From: a virus
Length of the DNA: 39,012 nt
IMG/VR virus record: IMGVR_UViG_3300033148_003855
Coordinates: 1-39,012 of that record
Direction: 5' to 3' (one strand)
Shown piece by piece: positions 32,075-37,866 of the stretch. Every line of letters starts with the position of its first letter. The first letter of the stretch is position 1. Under the pieces are notes generated by a model, which saw only the letters and a program-made list of their open reading frames with translations, had not been told where the DNA came from and ran no database searches. The translations under genes were made by a program, and so were the position numbers.

Positions 32075-32937
32075 TTTATGGACAAAGAGGCGCTAAGTGG
32101 AAAAATAAGAAAATTGGAAATAGTAATTCTAGCATTGGGGATTATGGTTGTACTATCTGTTGCCTGGCAATGCTGGCTGGTATTACGCCTGATGACGTTA
32201 ATACCCGTCTTGCCGGTGTCAATGGGTATCTAGTAGATAAAATTATTTGGGCAAAAGTTAAGCAAGCTATCCCATGGTTAGAGTTTGAGTGGAGGGGTTA
32301 TCAATACGACAATAACAAGGTTAAAAAAGCAATAGCCGACAACGGGGGTTGTCTAGTTGAGGTCGATTTCGACGGTTCGATTGCGACCCCAAGGGATAGA
32401 CACTGGGTGCTTTTTATCGGCAATCAAAGAATGTGCGACCCATGGACGGGGCGTGAGTGTTCAACTTCTAAATACAAAATTAAAACAGGGTATTCAATTA
32501 TAAAAGTGTATAATAGGCCGGAGGAAAATATGACCAAACAAGAGGAAGCCATATTAAAATTTGTTAAGGAAAGCGGGGCAACAGAGGGGGATATTAGACA
32601 AGGAATTGCCTATGTAAAAGAGGGTACAGTTGCAAAATTAGAAAAAGATGTAGAAGATTTGAAAACGTCCCTAAAGAGTTTGGAAAAATCCGTTAAAAAA
32701 ATAAACCTAAGACTAGGCGAAAAAGAAGATGAACTTGAGATTAGCAATAAGGATTTAGCATCTGCCAACAAAACAAACACAAAACTTTCAGAATCTTTAG
32801 CTTTCTACAAGCCCTACAAAAAAAGGTATGAGGACAAGTGTTTAGAGACTGCCGATAAGCTAAATTCTATTGAACTATTTAAGTTACTAATTACAAAACT
32901 CTTTCCACAAAAAAATGAAACTAAGAAAAAGAATTGA
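32071..32937 (+). CDS. Probable endolysin, C39-like cysteine peptidase
   Basis: A 288-residue protein. The first 150 residues are a papain-like C39 domain: GDYGCTICCLAMLAG gives the nucleophile (Cys27), DRHWVLFIG gives the His (His111) and CDPWTG gives the Asp (Asp123). The order C-H-D and spacing fit. This type would cut peptides in the cell wall and is found among phage lysins. The remainder is a coiled coil (KLEKDVEDLKTSLKSLEKSVKK) and a basic tail. It lies between two small membrane proteins, a lysis-like layout. Peptidoglycan as substrate is inference. Confidence 0.68.
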   Translation: MIYGQRGAKWKNKKIGNSNSSIGDYGCTICCLAMLAGITPDDVNTRLAGVNGYLVDKIIWAKVKQAIPWLEFEWRGYQYDNNKVKKAIADNGGCLVEVDFDGSIATPRDRHWVLFIGNQRMCDPWTGRECSTSKYKIKTGYSIIKVYNRPEENMTKQEEAILKFVKESGATEGDIRQGIAYVKEGTVAKLEKDVEDLKTSLKSLEKSVKKINLRLGEKEDELEISNKDLASANKTNTKLSESLAFYKPYKKRYEDKCLETADKLNSIELFKLLITKLFPQKNETKKKN

Positions 32938-33109
32938 TACTGTCGTTAAGGATGACAGATTTTCAGTAGCTCTCTGGATTGTTGGTGCAAGAGCAGTGAT
33001 GGAGCTTGTCGCTTTCCTGCTAGACCAACCAGAACTAAGGGAGTATGCACAACTACTGAATCTTGTCTCTTACATTGCAGTAAAAACTTATAACAACTAT
33101 AAGAAATAA
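32915..33109 (+). CDS. Small basic protein with hydrophobic middle, 64 aa
   Basis: A 64-residue product overlapping the peptidase's 3' end. The middle (VALWIVGARAVMELVAFLLD) is hydrophobic but interrupted by Arg and Glu, so it may be a membrane-associated helix or a small holin-type protein. The ends are charged (MKLRKRIDTVVKDDR and KTYNNYKK). Its location next to the peptidase supports a lysis-linked role. No family was recognised. Confidence 0.45.
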   Translation: MKLRKRIDTVVKDDRFSVALWIVGARAVMELVAFLLDQPELREYAQLLNLVSYIAVKTYNNYKK

Positions 33110-33152
33110 AAAAAGCCAAGGATTAAAACTCAACAAGTTGGTTTCCTTGGCC
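33108..33152 (-). terminator. Rho-independent terminator for leftward transcripts
   Basis: On the minus strand GCCAAGG and CCTTGGC (plus-strand 33115-33121 and 33145-33151) form a 7-bp stem with an A/T-rich loop, followed by seven T (plus-strand A run 33108-33114). No leftward gene lies immediately right of it; the nearest is the operon ending at 34628, so it may end leftward read-through across the split phosphoesterase. The plus-strand direction lacks a T run. Confidence 0.65.
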
Positions 33153-33160
33153 ATTGATCG

Positions 33161-33181
33161 GTAAGTACCATGAATACTTAC
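33161..33181. promoter_or_regulatory. Perfect 7-bp inverted repeat upstream of the HNH-like gene
   Basis: GTAAGTA (33161-33167) and TACTTAC (33175-33181) flank a 7-base spacer. It could be an operator for the gene starting at 33226 or an RNA hairpin. The stretch between the terminator and the gene otherwise holds only AT-rich sequence, with TATAAC near 33189 as a possible weak -10. Confidence 0.45.
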
Positions 33182-33225
33182 GGTGAATTATAACATATAG
33201 CAGTCTTACGGTCTAATTGCTAACC

Positions 33226-33519
33226 ATGAAAAGCAAAGAAAGATATAAACAAAACAGAAAAAGAGTGTTTGAAATAATGGGTATTGATAACAACGACCCA
33301 AGATATAATTGCCACCACATTATTGAGAGATCAGACTATGGAACTAAGAAACAAAAGGCGTTTTGGGATGCTTCAGTGCCTTCAGGTAAATTTGACATAG
33401 ACGGTAAGGGTAATTTGTTCCCACTAAAAATAGAAGTACACGCCGAACTACACAGAAGAATCGATTTACCACAAACTTCCCCTAAAAAGAAACGTAAAAA
33501 GAAAAGGAGGAGGCGTTAA
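33226..33519 (+). CDS. HNH-like small nuclease
   Basis: A 97-residue protein from ATG 33226; the in-frame TTG at 33217 is a poorer start. It has the HNH pattern YNCHHIIERSDYG (His30-His31), GKGNLFPLKIEVHAELH (Asn63, His72 and His76) and a long basic tail of Lys and Arg (KKKRKKKRRRR). No Cys pairs, so no zinc ribbon. The basic tail suits DNA binding. It could be a small HNH nuclease helping packaging or a freestanding selfish enzyme. Confidence 0.65.
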   Translation: MKSKERYKQNRKRVFEIMGIDNNDPRYNCHHIIERSDYGTKKQKAFWDASVPSGKFDIDGKGNLFPLKIEVHAELHRRIDLPQTSPKKKRKKKRRRR

Positions 33520-33534
33520 TTGTTATACTGAATT

Positions 33535-34191
33535 ATGAAAAGAGAAACTGAAACCATTTATTTACCACATGGCAGAGAACATATTGTTACCATGCCACGC
33601 AGAACAATTACCCCCGAAGAAAATGTAATACAATTTCCTGATAAAAAAGAATATGAAGTAAATTGGCGAAAGAATTTTAAAAGGATAACTGCTATTTCCG
33701 AAGTCATAGATAGTGCTGAAATTGTTCAAGAGGAAGGTACTTACCGAATAAAGTTAGACAATCCAGATCTGGGTTATGCCATGATGGTAATGTTTTCTGA
33801 TGCTCACATAGGTACTTATACTTCTGATCATGAGCTCACCGAAAAAATTATTGATACTGTTTTAACTACACCAAATACTTGTATGTCTGACCTTGGTGAT
33901 ACTTTTAATAATGGAATTTGGGGTGGATTACAATATGAAGATATCTTACCTCCCTACATGCAAACCTTTACTGTTAAAGACATGATGAGAGAGGTTGGAG
34001 ATAAGTGGGCTGCTACAGTTTTGGGTAATCATACAGAGTGGATGTTTAGTGCCTCTGGACAACTACCAGAACAGATATTTGCTAGACAAGTAAAAGGACC
34101 AATCTTTGCAGGAATGGGATTACTTCACTTTCAAGCAGGAGAACAGAAATACGATATTGCAATGACCAACAGAAATACGATATTGCAATGA
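33535..34191 (+). pseudogene. Metallophosphoesterase, N-terminal fragment
   Basis: A 218-residue fragment holding the first three motifs of a calcineurin-type metallophosphoesterase: SDAHIG (Asp89-His91), LGDTFNN (Asp122) and LGNHTEW (Asn165-His166). It ends at TGA 34189-34191 directly after an inserted 26-bp repeat copy. Deleting one copy joins it to the next fragment as a single 323-residue protein with all five motifs. A TATACT hexamer lies 5 bases before the start. It may be inactive, or the two pieces may reassemble; an assembly error is also possible. Confidence 0.75.
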
Positions 34192-34196
34192 CCCAC
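34145..34196 (+). repeat. 26-bp tandem duplication splitting a gene
   Basis: AGAAATACGATATTGCAATG begins at 34145 and again at 34171; each unit is 26 bases (34145-34170 and 34171-34196), differing at one of 26 positions. Because 26 is not a multiple of three it shifts the frame by two and creates the TGA at 34189-34191. Confidence 0.92.
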
Positions 34197-34532
34197 ACTT
34201 ATTGGGGAAAATCTAAGAAGAATATATTTAATTGTTGTGTTAATTTAAGAAACCATGAATATCCAAATGCTGATGTTTTTGCCATTGGACACGAACATAT
34301 ATTAGGATGGGCAACAGAGTTTGTTGATGAAAAACCAAGATTATATATTAGGCCGGGAACATCTAAAACAAAAGATCGTTATGCCAGAATGCATGGTATT
34401 GCTAGACGGGGACAACCAATGGGGGTAGCCGTTATTTTTGGCACTAAAGAAAGAAGTATGGAATGCAGACCCATACATGAAGCGACAGAGTTAATGAATC
34501 TTAGAGATGAAATTTCAAGGAAGGTAAAATGA
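34188..34532 (+). pseudogene. Metallophosphoesterase, C-terminal fragment
   Basis: A 114-residue fragment from ATG 34188, which overlaps the TGA of the first fragment (ATGA), allowing coupled translation. It begins MTHTYWGKSKK, which is the His motif of metallophosphoesterases, and has AIGHEHILGW (GHEH, residues 34-37) and a terminal KPRLYIRPGTSKTKDRYARM. Together with the first fragment it completes the metal site. Whether the two halves function together is unknown. Confidence 0.75.
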
Positions 34533-34635
34533 GGGTTGAACATATGAATCAGCAGAACGTCATAAGAAATTAGCACCAGAGCATAACGTTGTTGTTTATG
34601 ACCAAGCAGAAGCATTAAAACGTAGACCTAACTAA
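34529..34635 (+). pseudogene. Frame-disrupted small gene remnant
   Basis: ATG 34529 overlaps the stop upstream but its frame ends after 14 codons at TAG 34571-34573. Another frame open from 34546 to TAA 34633-34635 encodes the better-looking 29 residues ESAERHKKLAPEHNVVVYDQ and onward, with no start codon of its own. The pattern suggests a small gene broken by an indel. It lies next to the split phosphoesterase and the converging operon end. Confidence 0.4.
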
Positions 34636-34828
34636 TCTTTGTACCATCAAGTCTTAGTCTTGGTTCAGGAAATTCACACCAATCACAAGTATAGTGACCC
34701 TCTACACCTAACGCTCTTAGAACGGCACAACTATCAACCCTTCTTTTTATCCCTAATTCATATTCGTCAAAGGGATGCTGATACCAGTGTTTTTTCTTTT
34801 CTGTACAGCGTTCACCTAGATAGATCAC
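34628..34828 (-). CDS. Small Cys-containing protein, 66 aa
   Basis: A 66-residue protein read leftward from a GTG at 34828-34826, directly following the stop of the transglycosylase gene (TAA at 34831-34829). The C-terminal part has GHYTCDWCEFPEPRLRLDG, a short Cys-x-x-Cys element, and the rest is charged with three aromatic clusters (KHWYQHPFDEYELG). No family was recognised. It is the last gene of the leftward operon and overlaps the end of the rightward remnant by 8 bases. Confidence 0.5.
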   Translation of the reverse strand: MIYLGERCTEKKKHWYQHPFDEYELGIKRRVDSCAVLRALGVEGHYTCDWCEFPEPRLRLDGTKIS

Positions 34829-35428
34829 TTAATACCATCCTTTTACTCTATGGAACGCTAGAGCTTTAGTAATTGTCCCATACTTGTTGGCGACATATTC
34901 CCATTGCCAGTCTAATTGACAGTTGATATCGGCCAAGCTACACCCCATTTTGGTGCAAGGAAGTGCTTGGGCTAGTCCGCACGCTCCACTACTGGGGTTG
35001 ATAGCACCTGGGTCAAACCCACATTCTTTGCCTATTAGTTCGGCTGCGTCTTGCCAGTTTATGTATCTCATTCTTAGTTCAGCAATAATATCATCGTAAT
35101 AAGGCTTATGTGCGTGGTTCATGTAAGTGTATGTAAGTCCGACATCAGTGTTTTCTAACGGCACGATTGGAGTAACTGTTGGCATTAATTTAATATGCTC
35201 ATAAAAGTTCTCAGGTGCTTGTGTATCTATGTAATCTTGTTTAACTTCGTCGGTGTCAAAAATATATTCATTTGCCACCCTAGGGCGGGTAAGAAAAGTA
35301 ACTATTGCACAAGCAAATAACGCACCTAGTAAGATGGCCAGTAAAATGGCTCTTCTCTGTTTTCTATCTCTGGTGTTTCGGTTTTCGGCAAATCTCATGT
35401 CTGGACTGCCGTCTTTGTTTAGTTTCAT
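34829..35428 (-). CDS. Membrane-anchored lytic transglycosylase-like protein
   Basis: A 199-residue protein. I chose ATG 35428-35426 (MKLNKDGSPDMRF), which has AGGA 7-10 bases upstream; a longer frame extends to 35515. Residues 27-46 (AILLAILLGALFACAIVTFL) are one membrane span with a basic, cytoplasmic N-terminus. The C-terminal part is a goose-lysozyme/SLT-like fold: AAELIGKECGFDPGAINPSSG with catalytic-type Glu135 and the GLAQALPC motif at 151-158, then WEYVANKYG and KALAFHRVKGWY. It would cut glycan strands of peptidoglycan, perhaps in superinfection exclusion, DNA entry or lysis. Leftward orientation separates it from the lysis-like genes at 31.9-33.1 kb. Confidence 0.75.
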   Translation of the reverse strand: MKLNKDGSPDMRFAENRNTRDRKQRRAILLAILLGALFACAIVTFLTRPRVANEYIFDTDEVKQDYIDTQAPENFYEHIKLMPTVTPIVPLENTDVGLTYTYMNHAHKPYYDDIIAELRMRYINWQDAAELIGKECGFDPGAINPSSGACGLAQALPCTKMGCSLADINCQLDWQWEYVANKYGTITKALAFHRVKGWY

Positions 35429-35554
35429 ATATCCTTTTAAATTAATAAACGTGTTCCACCTGCATTTACCGGCAATTGTGCGGTCACCTGCAAAAGAGGA
35501 GAAAGTAAAGTTCAAGTTTCTACTTTAAAATTGCCCTACTTTAACCCCTCTCCT

Positions 35555-36106
35555 TCATTCGATCTCCTTAGTATCGATGGGTGTGCCCTCAAAAGGATCA
35601 TCCCCAGTGAATAACGCGTTTAAATAAATGTCACTATCTTCGTATTGTTTAACAATGGCACTATCTAGTTTGGTTTTAGGGTTGGCCGTTACCAGATATT
35701 CGGTTTCTAACTTCTCACCAGTCTTGGTAATAACAAAATCATAGCCGTTAACGCCCTTAGGATCGCCCCAGGCCTTGTTTAGTGCATAAGCCTTAATAGC
35801 TTTCATTATTGTCTTTTGAGTGATTTCTAGGACCTCTAATCGCTTCGTGTTGTAGTTCCAAATAACCATTGCCCAAAAATGTTTTATTTTGTCGGGTTCA
35901 GGCACATTGGCGATGTTAATCTCTTCATTCATTCGACTTCTAACTGGTTGGCGTTTTGGATTGCCGTCTTTATCTTGGCTGTCTATCCAATATTCCATTC
36001 CCATTATTGGGTTGCCCAAAACCCTAATTTTGTTATCACCTTGTTCTAGTTTGGTGTAAGGTTTACCACCTTCAGGTATTTTGTATCCTTTTGGTAAAAA
36101 ACTCAT
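35555..36106 (-). CDS. Probable single-stranded DNA-binding replication protein
   Basis: A 183-residue protein read leftward. MSFLPKGYKIPEGGKPYTKLEQGDNKIRVLGNPIMGMEYW is a start I associate with phage ssDNA-binding proteins of a conserved family of about 180 residues. KHFWAMVIWNYNTKRLEVLEITQKTIMKAIKAY continues the family pattern, an OB-fold-like segment, and the C-terminus is acidic (EDSDIYLNALFTGDDPFEG), as in many ssDNA-binding proteins. It would protect ssDNA during replication or recombination. Family memory, not a database search, supports this; moderately confident. Confidence 0.55.
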   Translation of the reverse strand: MSFLPKGYKIPEGGKPYTKLEQGDNKIRVLGNPIMGMEYWIDSQDKDGNPKRQPVRSRMNEEINIANVPEPDKIKHFWAMVIWNYNTKRLEVLEITQKTIMKAIKAYALNKAWGDPKGVNGYDFVITKTGEKLETEYLVTANPKTKLDSAIVKQYEDSDIYLNALFTGDDPFEGTPIDTKEIE

Positions 36107-36324
36107 TTTAATTCCTTTATTAAACTTTTAAAATCTATGGTTGAATTGACTTCGTTATATAATTCTTCTATTTGTTCGGTAGTACATCTACCGATATTCC
36201 ATTCACCCTTTGAACTAGCCAATCTTTTAACGACCTGTCTTAGTTCATCCCCTATAAAGCCTTTATCTTTTAGGGTGCCATATAGTTTTCTAATGGTGTA
36301 GGAGTGTTTGTGTTCTTCGTTCAT
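36103..36324 (-). CDS. Hypothetical protein, 73 aa
   Basis: A 73-residue, mostly helical, charged protein read leftward (TIRKLYGTLKDKGFIGDELRQVVKRLASSKGEWNIGR). Its end overlaps the start of the ssDNA-binding gene by 4 bases and its start overlaps the small gene upstream, so it is an operon member. The pattern resembles small helical phage replication accessory proteins, but no family was recognised. Confidence 0.5.
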   Translation of the reverse strand: MNEEHKHSYTIRKLYGTLKDKGFIGDELRQVVKRLASSKGEWNIGRCTTEQIEELYNEVNSTIDFKSLIKELK

Positions 36325-36467
36325 AGTACGACACTCCCTTTGTTGTCTTCATCTTTAACACAATTATATTCGGTGCAGGTATCAATTTCGTAGTCTTTGG
36401 GGTTGTAGTCTTTTAGGAATTGGAAGAAGTTTGTAAGCTTCTTGATATCTTCTATTAGTTGTTTCAT
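36321..36467 (-). CDS. Small acidic protein, 48 aa
   Basis: A 48-residue product from ATG at 36467-36465 (reverse) ending at TGA 36323-36321, overlapping the next gene's ATG. The sequence is MKQLIEDIKKLTNFFQFLKD followed by YNPKDYEIDTCTEYNCVKDEDN, a helix then an acidic tail with two Cys. No family was recognised. It is part of the leftward run. Confidence 0.45.
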   Translation of the reverse strand: MKQLIEDIKKLTNFFQFLKDYNPKDYEIDTCTEYNCVKDEDNKGSVVL

Positions 36468-36504
36468 TCGTTTTGTTTAATCTATAATGATTAAGTATTA
36501 CATC

Positions 36505-36666
36505 CTATTTACCTTGTGTCAAGGGGGATGTTTCATTTATCTTTTTTAACCATTGCCATATACGTTGTCGGCTAACTCCAAACTCTTTTACTATTCTACT
36601 CATTTTATAGCCTTCGTTCACCATTGCCCTAGCCTTAATAGCTTTTCGTCTTGTTGATAAGTTCAT
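36505..36666 (-). CDS. Helix-turn-helix regulator, 53 aa
   Basis: A 53-residue DNA-binding protein read leftward from ATG 36666-36664. A longer in-frame start to 36705 is rejected because the promoter lies inside it. The core is RAMVNEGYKMSRIVKEFGVSRQRIWQWLKKI, a helix-turn-helix of the transposase/Hin or small repressor type. It is the promoter-proximal gene of the leftward operon and has an inverted repeat across its promoter, suggesting autoregulation. The target sites are inferred. Confidence 0.72.
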   Translation of the reverse strand: MNLSTRRKAIKARAMVNEGYKMSRIVKEFGVSRQRIWQWLKKINETSPLTQGK

Positions 36667-36706
36667 GGTGTATTGTAATACGGTGTTGACTAAAAAGCAA
36701 TACACC
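36667..36706 (-). promoter_or_regulatory. Leftward promoter with symmetric operator
   Basis: Read on the minus strand: TTGCTT (plus 36700-36695), 17 bases, TACAAT (plus 36677-36672), and 5 bases to the ATG. A perfect 9-bp inverted repeat, GGTGTATTG at 36667-36675 and CAATACACC at 36698-36706, covers the -10 and -35 boxes. A second 5-bp palindrome GTATT-GT-AATAC spans 36670-36681. This looks like an autoregulated repressor promoter. Inference: the HTH protein binds here. Confidence 0.68.
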
Positions 36707-36730
36707 CCCAGACGAATGAAGAACTGGGGG
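36705..36730. other. Hairpin between divergent promoters
   Basis: CCCCCAG (36705-36711) and CTGGGGG (36724-36730) form a 7-bp stem around a 12-base loop. The following sequence is AT-rich but has no T run on the plus strand. It lies between the leftward regulator promoter and the rightward promoter at 36748; it may insulate them or be a protein-binding site. Confidence 0.45.
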
Positions 36731-36747
36731 ATAATTTATTTTATCAC

Positions 36748-36777
36748 TTGACTTCTTAAAAGAAGATGGTGTATAAA
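36748..36777 (+). promoter_or_regulatory. Rightward sigma70-type promoter
   Basis: TTGACT (36748-36753), an 18-base spacer, TATAAA (36772-36777). Predicted transcript start near 36784. It reads into the short transcript ending at the terminator at 36825-36877 and, if that is passed, into the tRNA-like element and HNH gene. Confidence 0.6.
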
Positions 36778-36783
36778 TTGATA

Positions 36784-36877
36784 TATGGAGAATTGTAATG
36801 TTTCACTATATAATATACTCAATCGACCCCTATTTGCGTGCGGTTCTCCATTCAAAAGCAAGTGGGGGTCTTTTTTT
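36784..36877 (+). ncRNA. Short terminated transcript, about 94 nt
   Basis: The promoter at 36748-36777 and the terminator at 36825-36877 bracket a transcript of about 94 nt. It may be a small regulatory RNA or an attenuated leader. A 29-codon frame inside (ATG 36798, GGAG at 36787-36790, TGA 36885-36887) runs through the terminator stem, so translation could open the hairpin. I cannot separate these two roles. The element lies between a repressor and a tRNA-like locus. Confidence 0.45.
36825..36877 (+). terminator. Rho-independent terminator
   Basis: GACCCCTATTTGC (36825-36837) pairs with GCAAGTGGGGGTC (36858-36870) over 13 base pairs, including two G-T pairs, around a 20-base loop. Seven T follow (36871-36877). 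It would stop transcripts from the promoter at 36748 before the tRNA-like region. Confidence 0.85.
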
Positions 36878-36896
36878 GGTACATTGACAATTTGAT

Positions 36897-37055
36897 CTAG
36901 TAGTGGCGGAATAGGTAGACGCTATCAAAGAGCTTGCTATGCAACCCACTATTGAAACACTATATGGATAAAGGTTGGGATAGGGGATAATCTTATTTAT
37001 TTGTAAGTTTATCTCCCAGCCCAACTATGCAAGGTGCAAATCCTTGCCTACTAGA
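36897..37055 (+). tRNA. Atypical tRNA-Leu-like element, no clear anticodon
   Basis: CTAGTAG (36897-36903) pairs perfectly with CTACTAG (37048-37054), with A37055 as discriminator. TG and a D arm follow (GCG at 36906-36908, loop GAATAGGTAGA, CGC at 36920-36922), as in leucine tRNAs. The T arm is GCAAGG, loop TGCAAAT, CCTTGC (37029-37047): 6 bp, with G instead of U at the Psi55 position. Between the D and T arms are 106 bases instead of about 32. A long hairpin (36973-37026, GTTGGG with CCCAAC) sits at the variable-arm position. The anticodon arm could only be TATC/GATA with a loop of about 40 nt. No CCA is encoded. A decayed, intron-containing or specialised tRNA-like RNA is possible. Confidence 0.5.
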
Positions 37056-37114
37056 TTAAGTTGCCAATCTTTAAAATTGGTAGATAGCAGACCGCTTGCC
37101 GGCCGTATAAAAAT

Positions 37115-37579
37115 ATGAAATACAACAATTACTTAAAATCAGGACACTGGAAAAAGACAAGAAGTTCCTATTATCAAAAGAAAGAGAAGGTTTGTCGTAT
37201 ATGTGGAAACGACAAAAACATAAACTTACACCACAGACAATATAGAGACAATGACGGAAATAGTATTCTTTATAAAGAGAAAATCTATCAACTTTATGCA
37301 CTTTGTGGAAGGTGTCATACTCTTTGGCATACATACCACGGCAGGAGAAAAACAAAATTAAGTAATTTGTTACGTGCAAGAAGGTTATACCAAAACGGAG
37401 TGGATATTAACAAGGCTATATTTTTGTGTTGTGGACAAGGAGATGCTTATGCGATGACTTGGAAAGCCATTAAGAAAAAAAAGAAAATTATTAACCACGG
37501 CCTGTATCGTGGGGGCGAAAGCCAAGGGAATACAGGCGACCAAACGACCGACCGACCGAGAGCGTCTCAATTTTTGTGA
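37115..37579 (+). CDS. HNH endonuclease
   Basis: A 154-residue protein with an HNH zinc core: CRICGNDKNINLHHRQY (Cys27, Cys30 and His39-His40) and YALCGRCHTLWH (Cys64, Cys67, His68). TATAAA lies 3 bases before the ATG but no convincing -35. The core ends near residue 72; the remaining 80 residues are basic and low in pattern, and the DNA there has a palindromic hairpin with a GAAA loop (37500-37537). Such freestanding HNH genes are mobile. It lies directly after the tRNA-like element, so its target or origin may involve that locus. Confidence 0.8.
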   Translation: MKYNNYLKSGHWKKTRSSYYQKKEKVCRICGNDKNINLHHRQYRDNDGNSILYKEKIYQLYALCGRCHTLWHTYHGRRKTKLSNLLRARRLYQNGVDINKAIFLCCGQGDAYAMTWKAIKKKKKIINHGLYRGGESQGNTGDQTTDRPRASQFL

Positions 37580-37866
37580 ACCTCTTTGACCCCTACAAGA
37601 TTAGGGGGAGGGATGCAGAGAGCAAGAGAATAGACTGTACCAAGAGTACACGCTTGAGGGAGGGAGAGAGTAAGGGAGTAACCAAGAGATGTAGTTTATA
37701 TAAACGGGACGGGATTATAAAGGGTGTCGCAAAATGTTTTTTAACAATGTTTAAGATAGGCGAAAAATGATTATTTCCATGTCGCAAAATGTTAGAAATA
37801 GAGACTTTGTAGGTTTATCCATGTCGCAAAATCTAAAGTAAGGTAAATTTGACACCTTTTGACCTA
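37580..37866. other. Non-coding gap with iteron-like repeats
   Basis: About 290 bases between the HNH gene and the next promoter. The first 140 bases are purine-rich (G/A blocks), with a GTG-initiated frame of 64 codons that I do not trust. The second part holds three copies of TGTCGCAAAAT. No terminator, tRNA or convincing gene was seen. The combination of repeats and AT-rich flanks would suit a replication origin or regulator-binding site. Confidence 0.5.
37725..37832 (+). repeat. Three TGTCGCAAAAT direct repeats
   Basis: Exact 11-base copies at 37725-37735, 37780-37790 and 37822-37832. The first two extend to TGTCGCAAAATGTT and the last two are preceded by CCA. The spacing is 55 and 42 bases, and a weak fourth match (GGCGAAAAAT) lies near 37759. 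They may bind an initiator or regulator. Confidence 0.75.

Noticed and set aside
36505-36705. Longer N-terminus for the HTH regulator
   Set aside because: The extra 13 codons would cover the promoter boxes and operator; ATG 36666 lies 5 bases from the -10 and gives a complete HTH protein.
36884-36912. Promoter at TTGACA 36884-36889 for the tRNA-like element
   Set aside because: The expected -10 region 17-18 bases downstream (CGGAAT or GGAATA) is poor and lies inside the D arm.
37064-37080. Anticodon-like arm with a UUA loop (possible ochre suppressor)
   Set aside because: CCAAT, a 7-base loop and ATTGG look like an anticodon arm, but there is no matching D arm, T arm or acceptor around it, and the surrounding genes use TAA as a stop.
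36897-37579. Group I intron with an HNH gene inside, in a tRNA-Leu
   Set aside because: Parts (GAGCTTGCTATG and similar) recall tRNA-Leu group I introns, but the T arm and acceptor already close the tRNA at 37055, before the HNH gene, and I could not find a convincing P, Q, R, S set.
37576-37770. 64-codon GTG-initiated frame
   Set aside because: Purine-rich low-complexity sequence, no ribosome-binding site, no recognisable domain, and it covers the first repeat copy. More likely non-coding.
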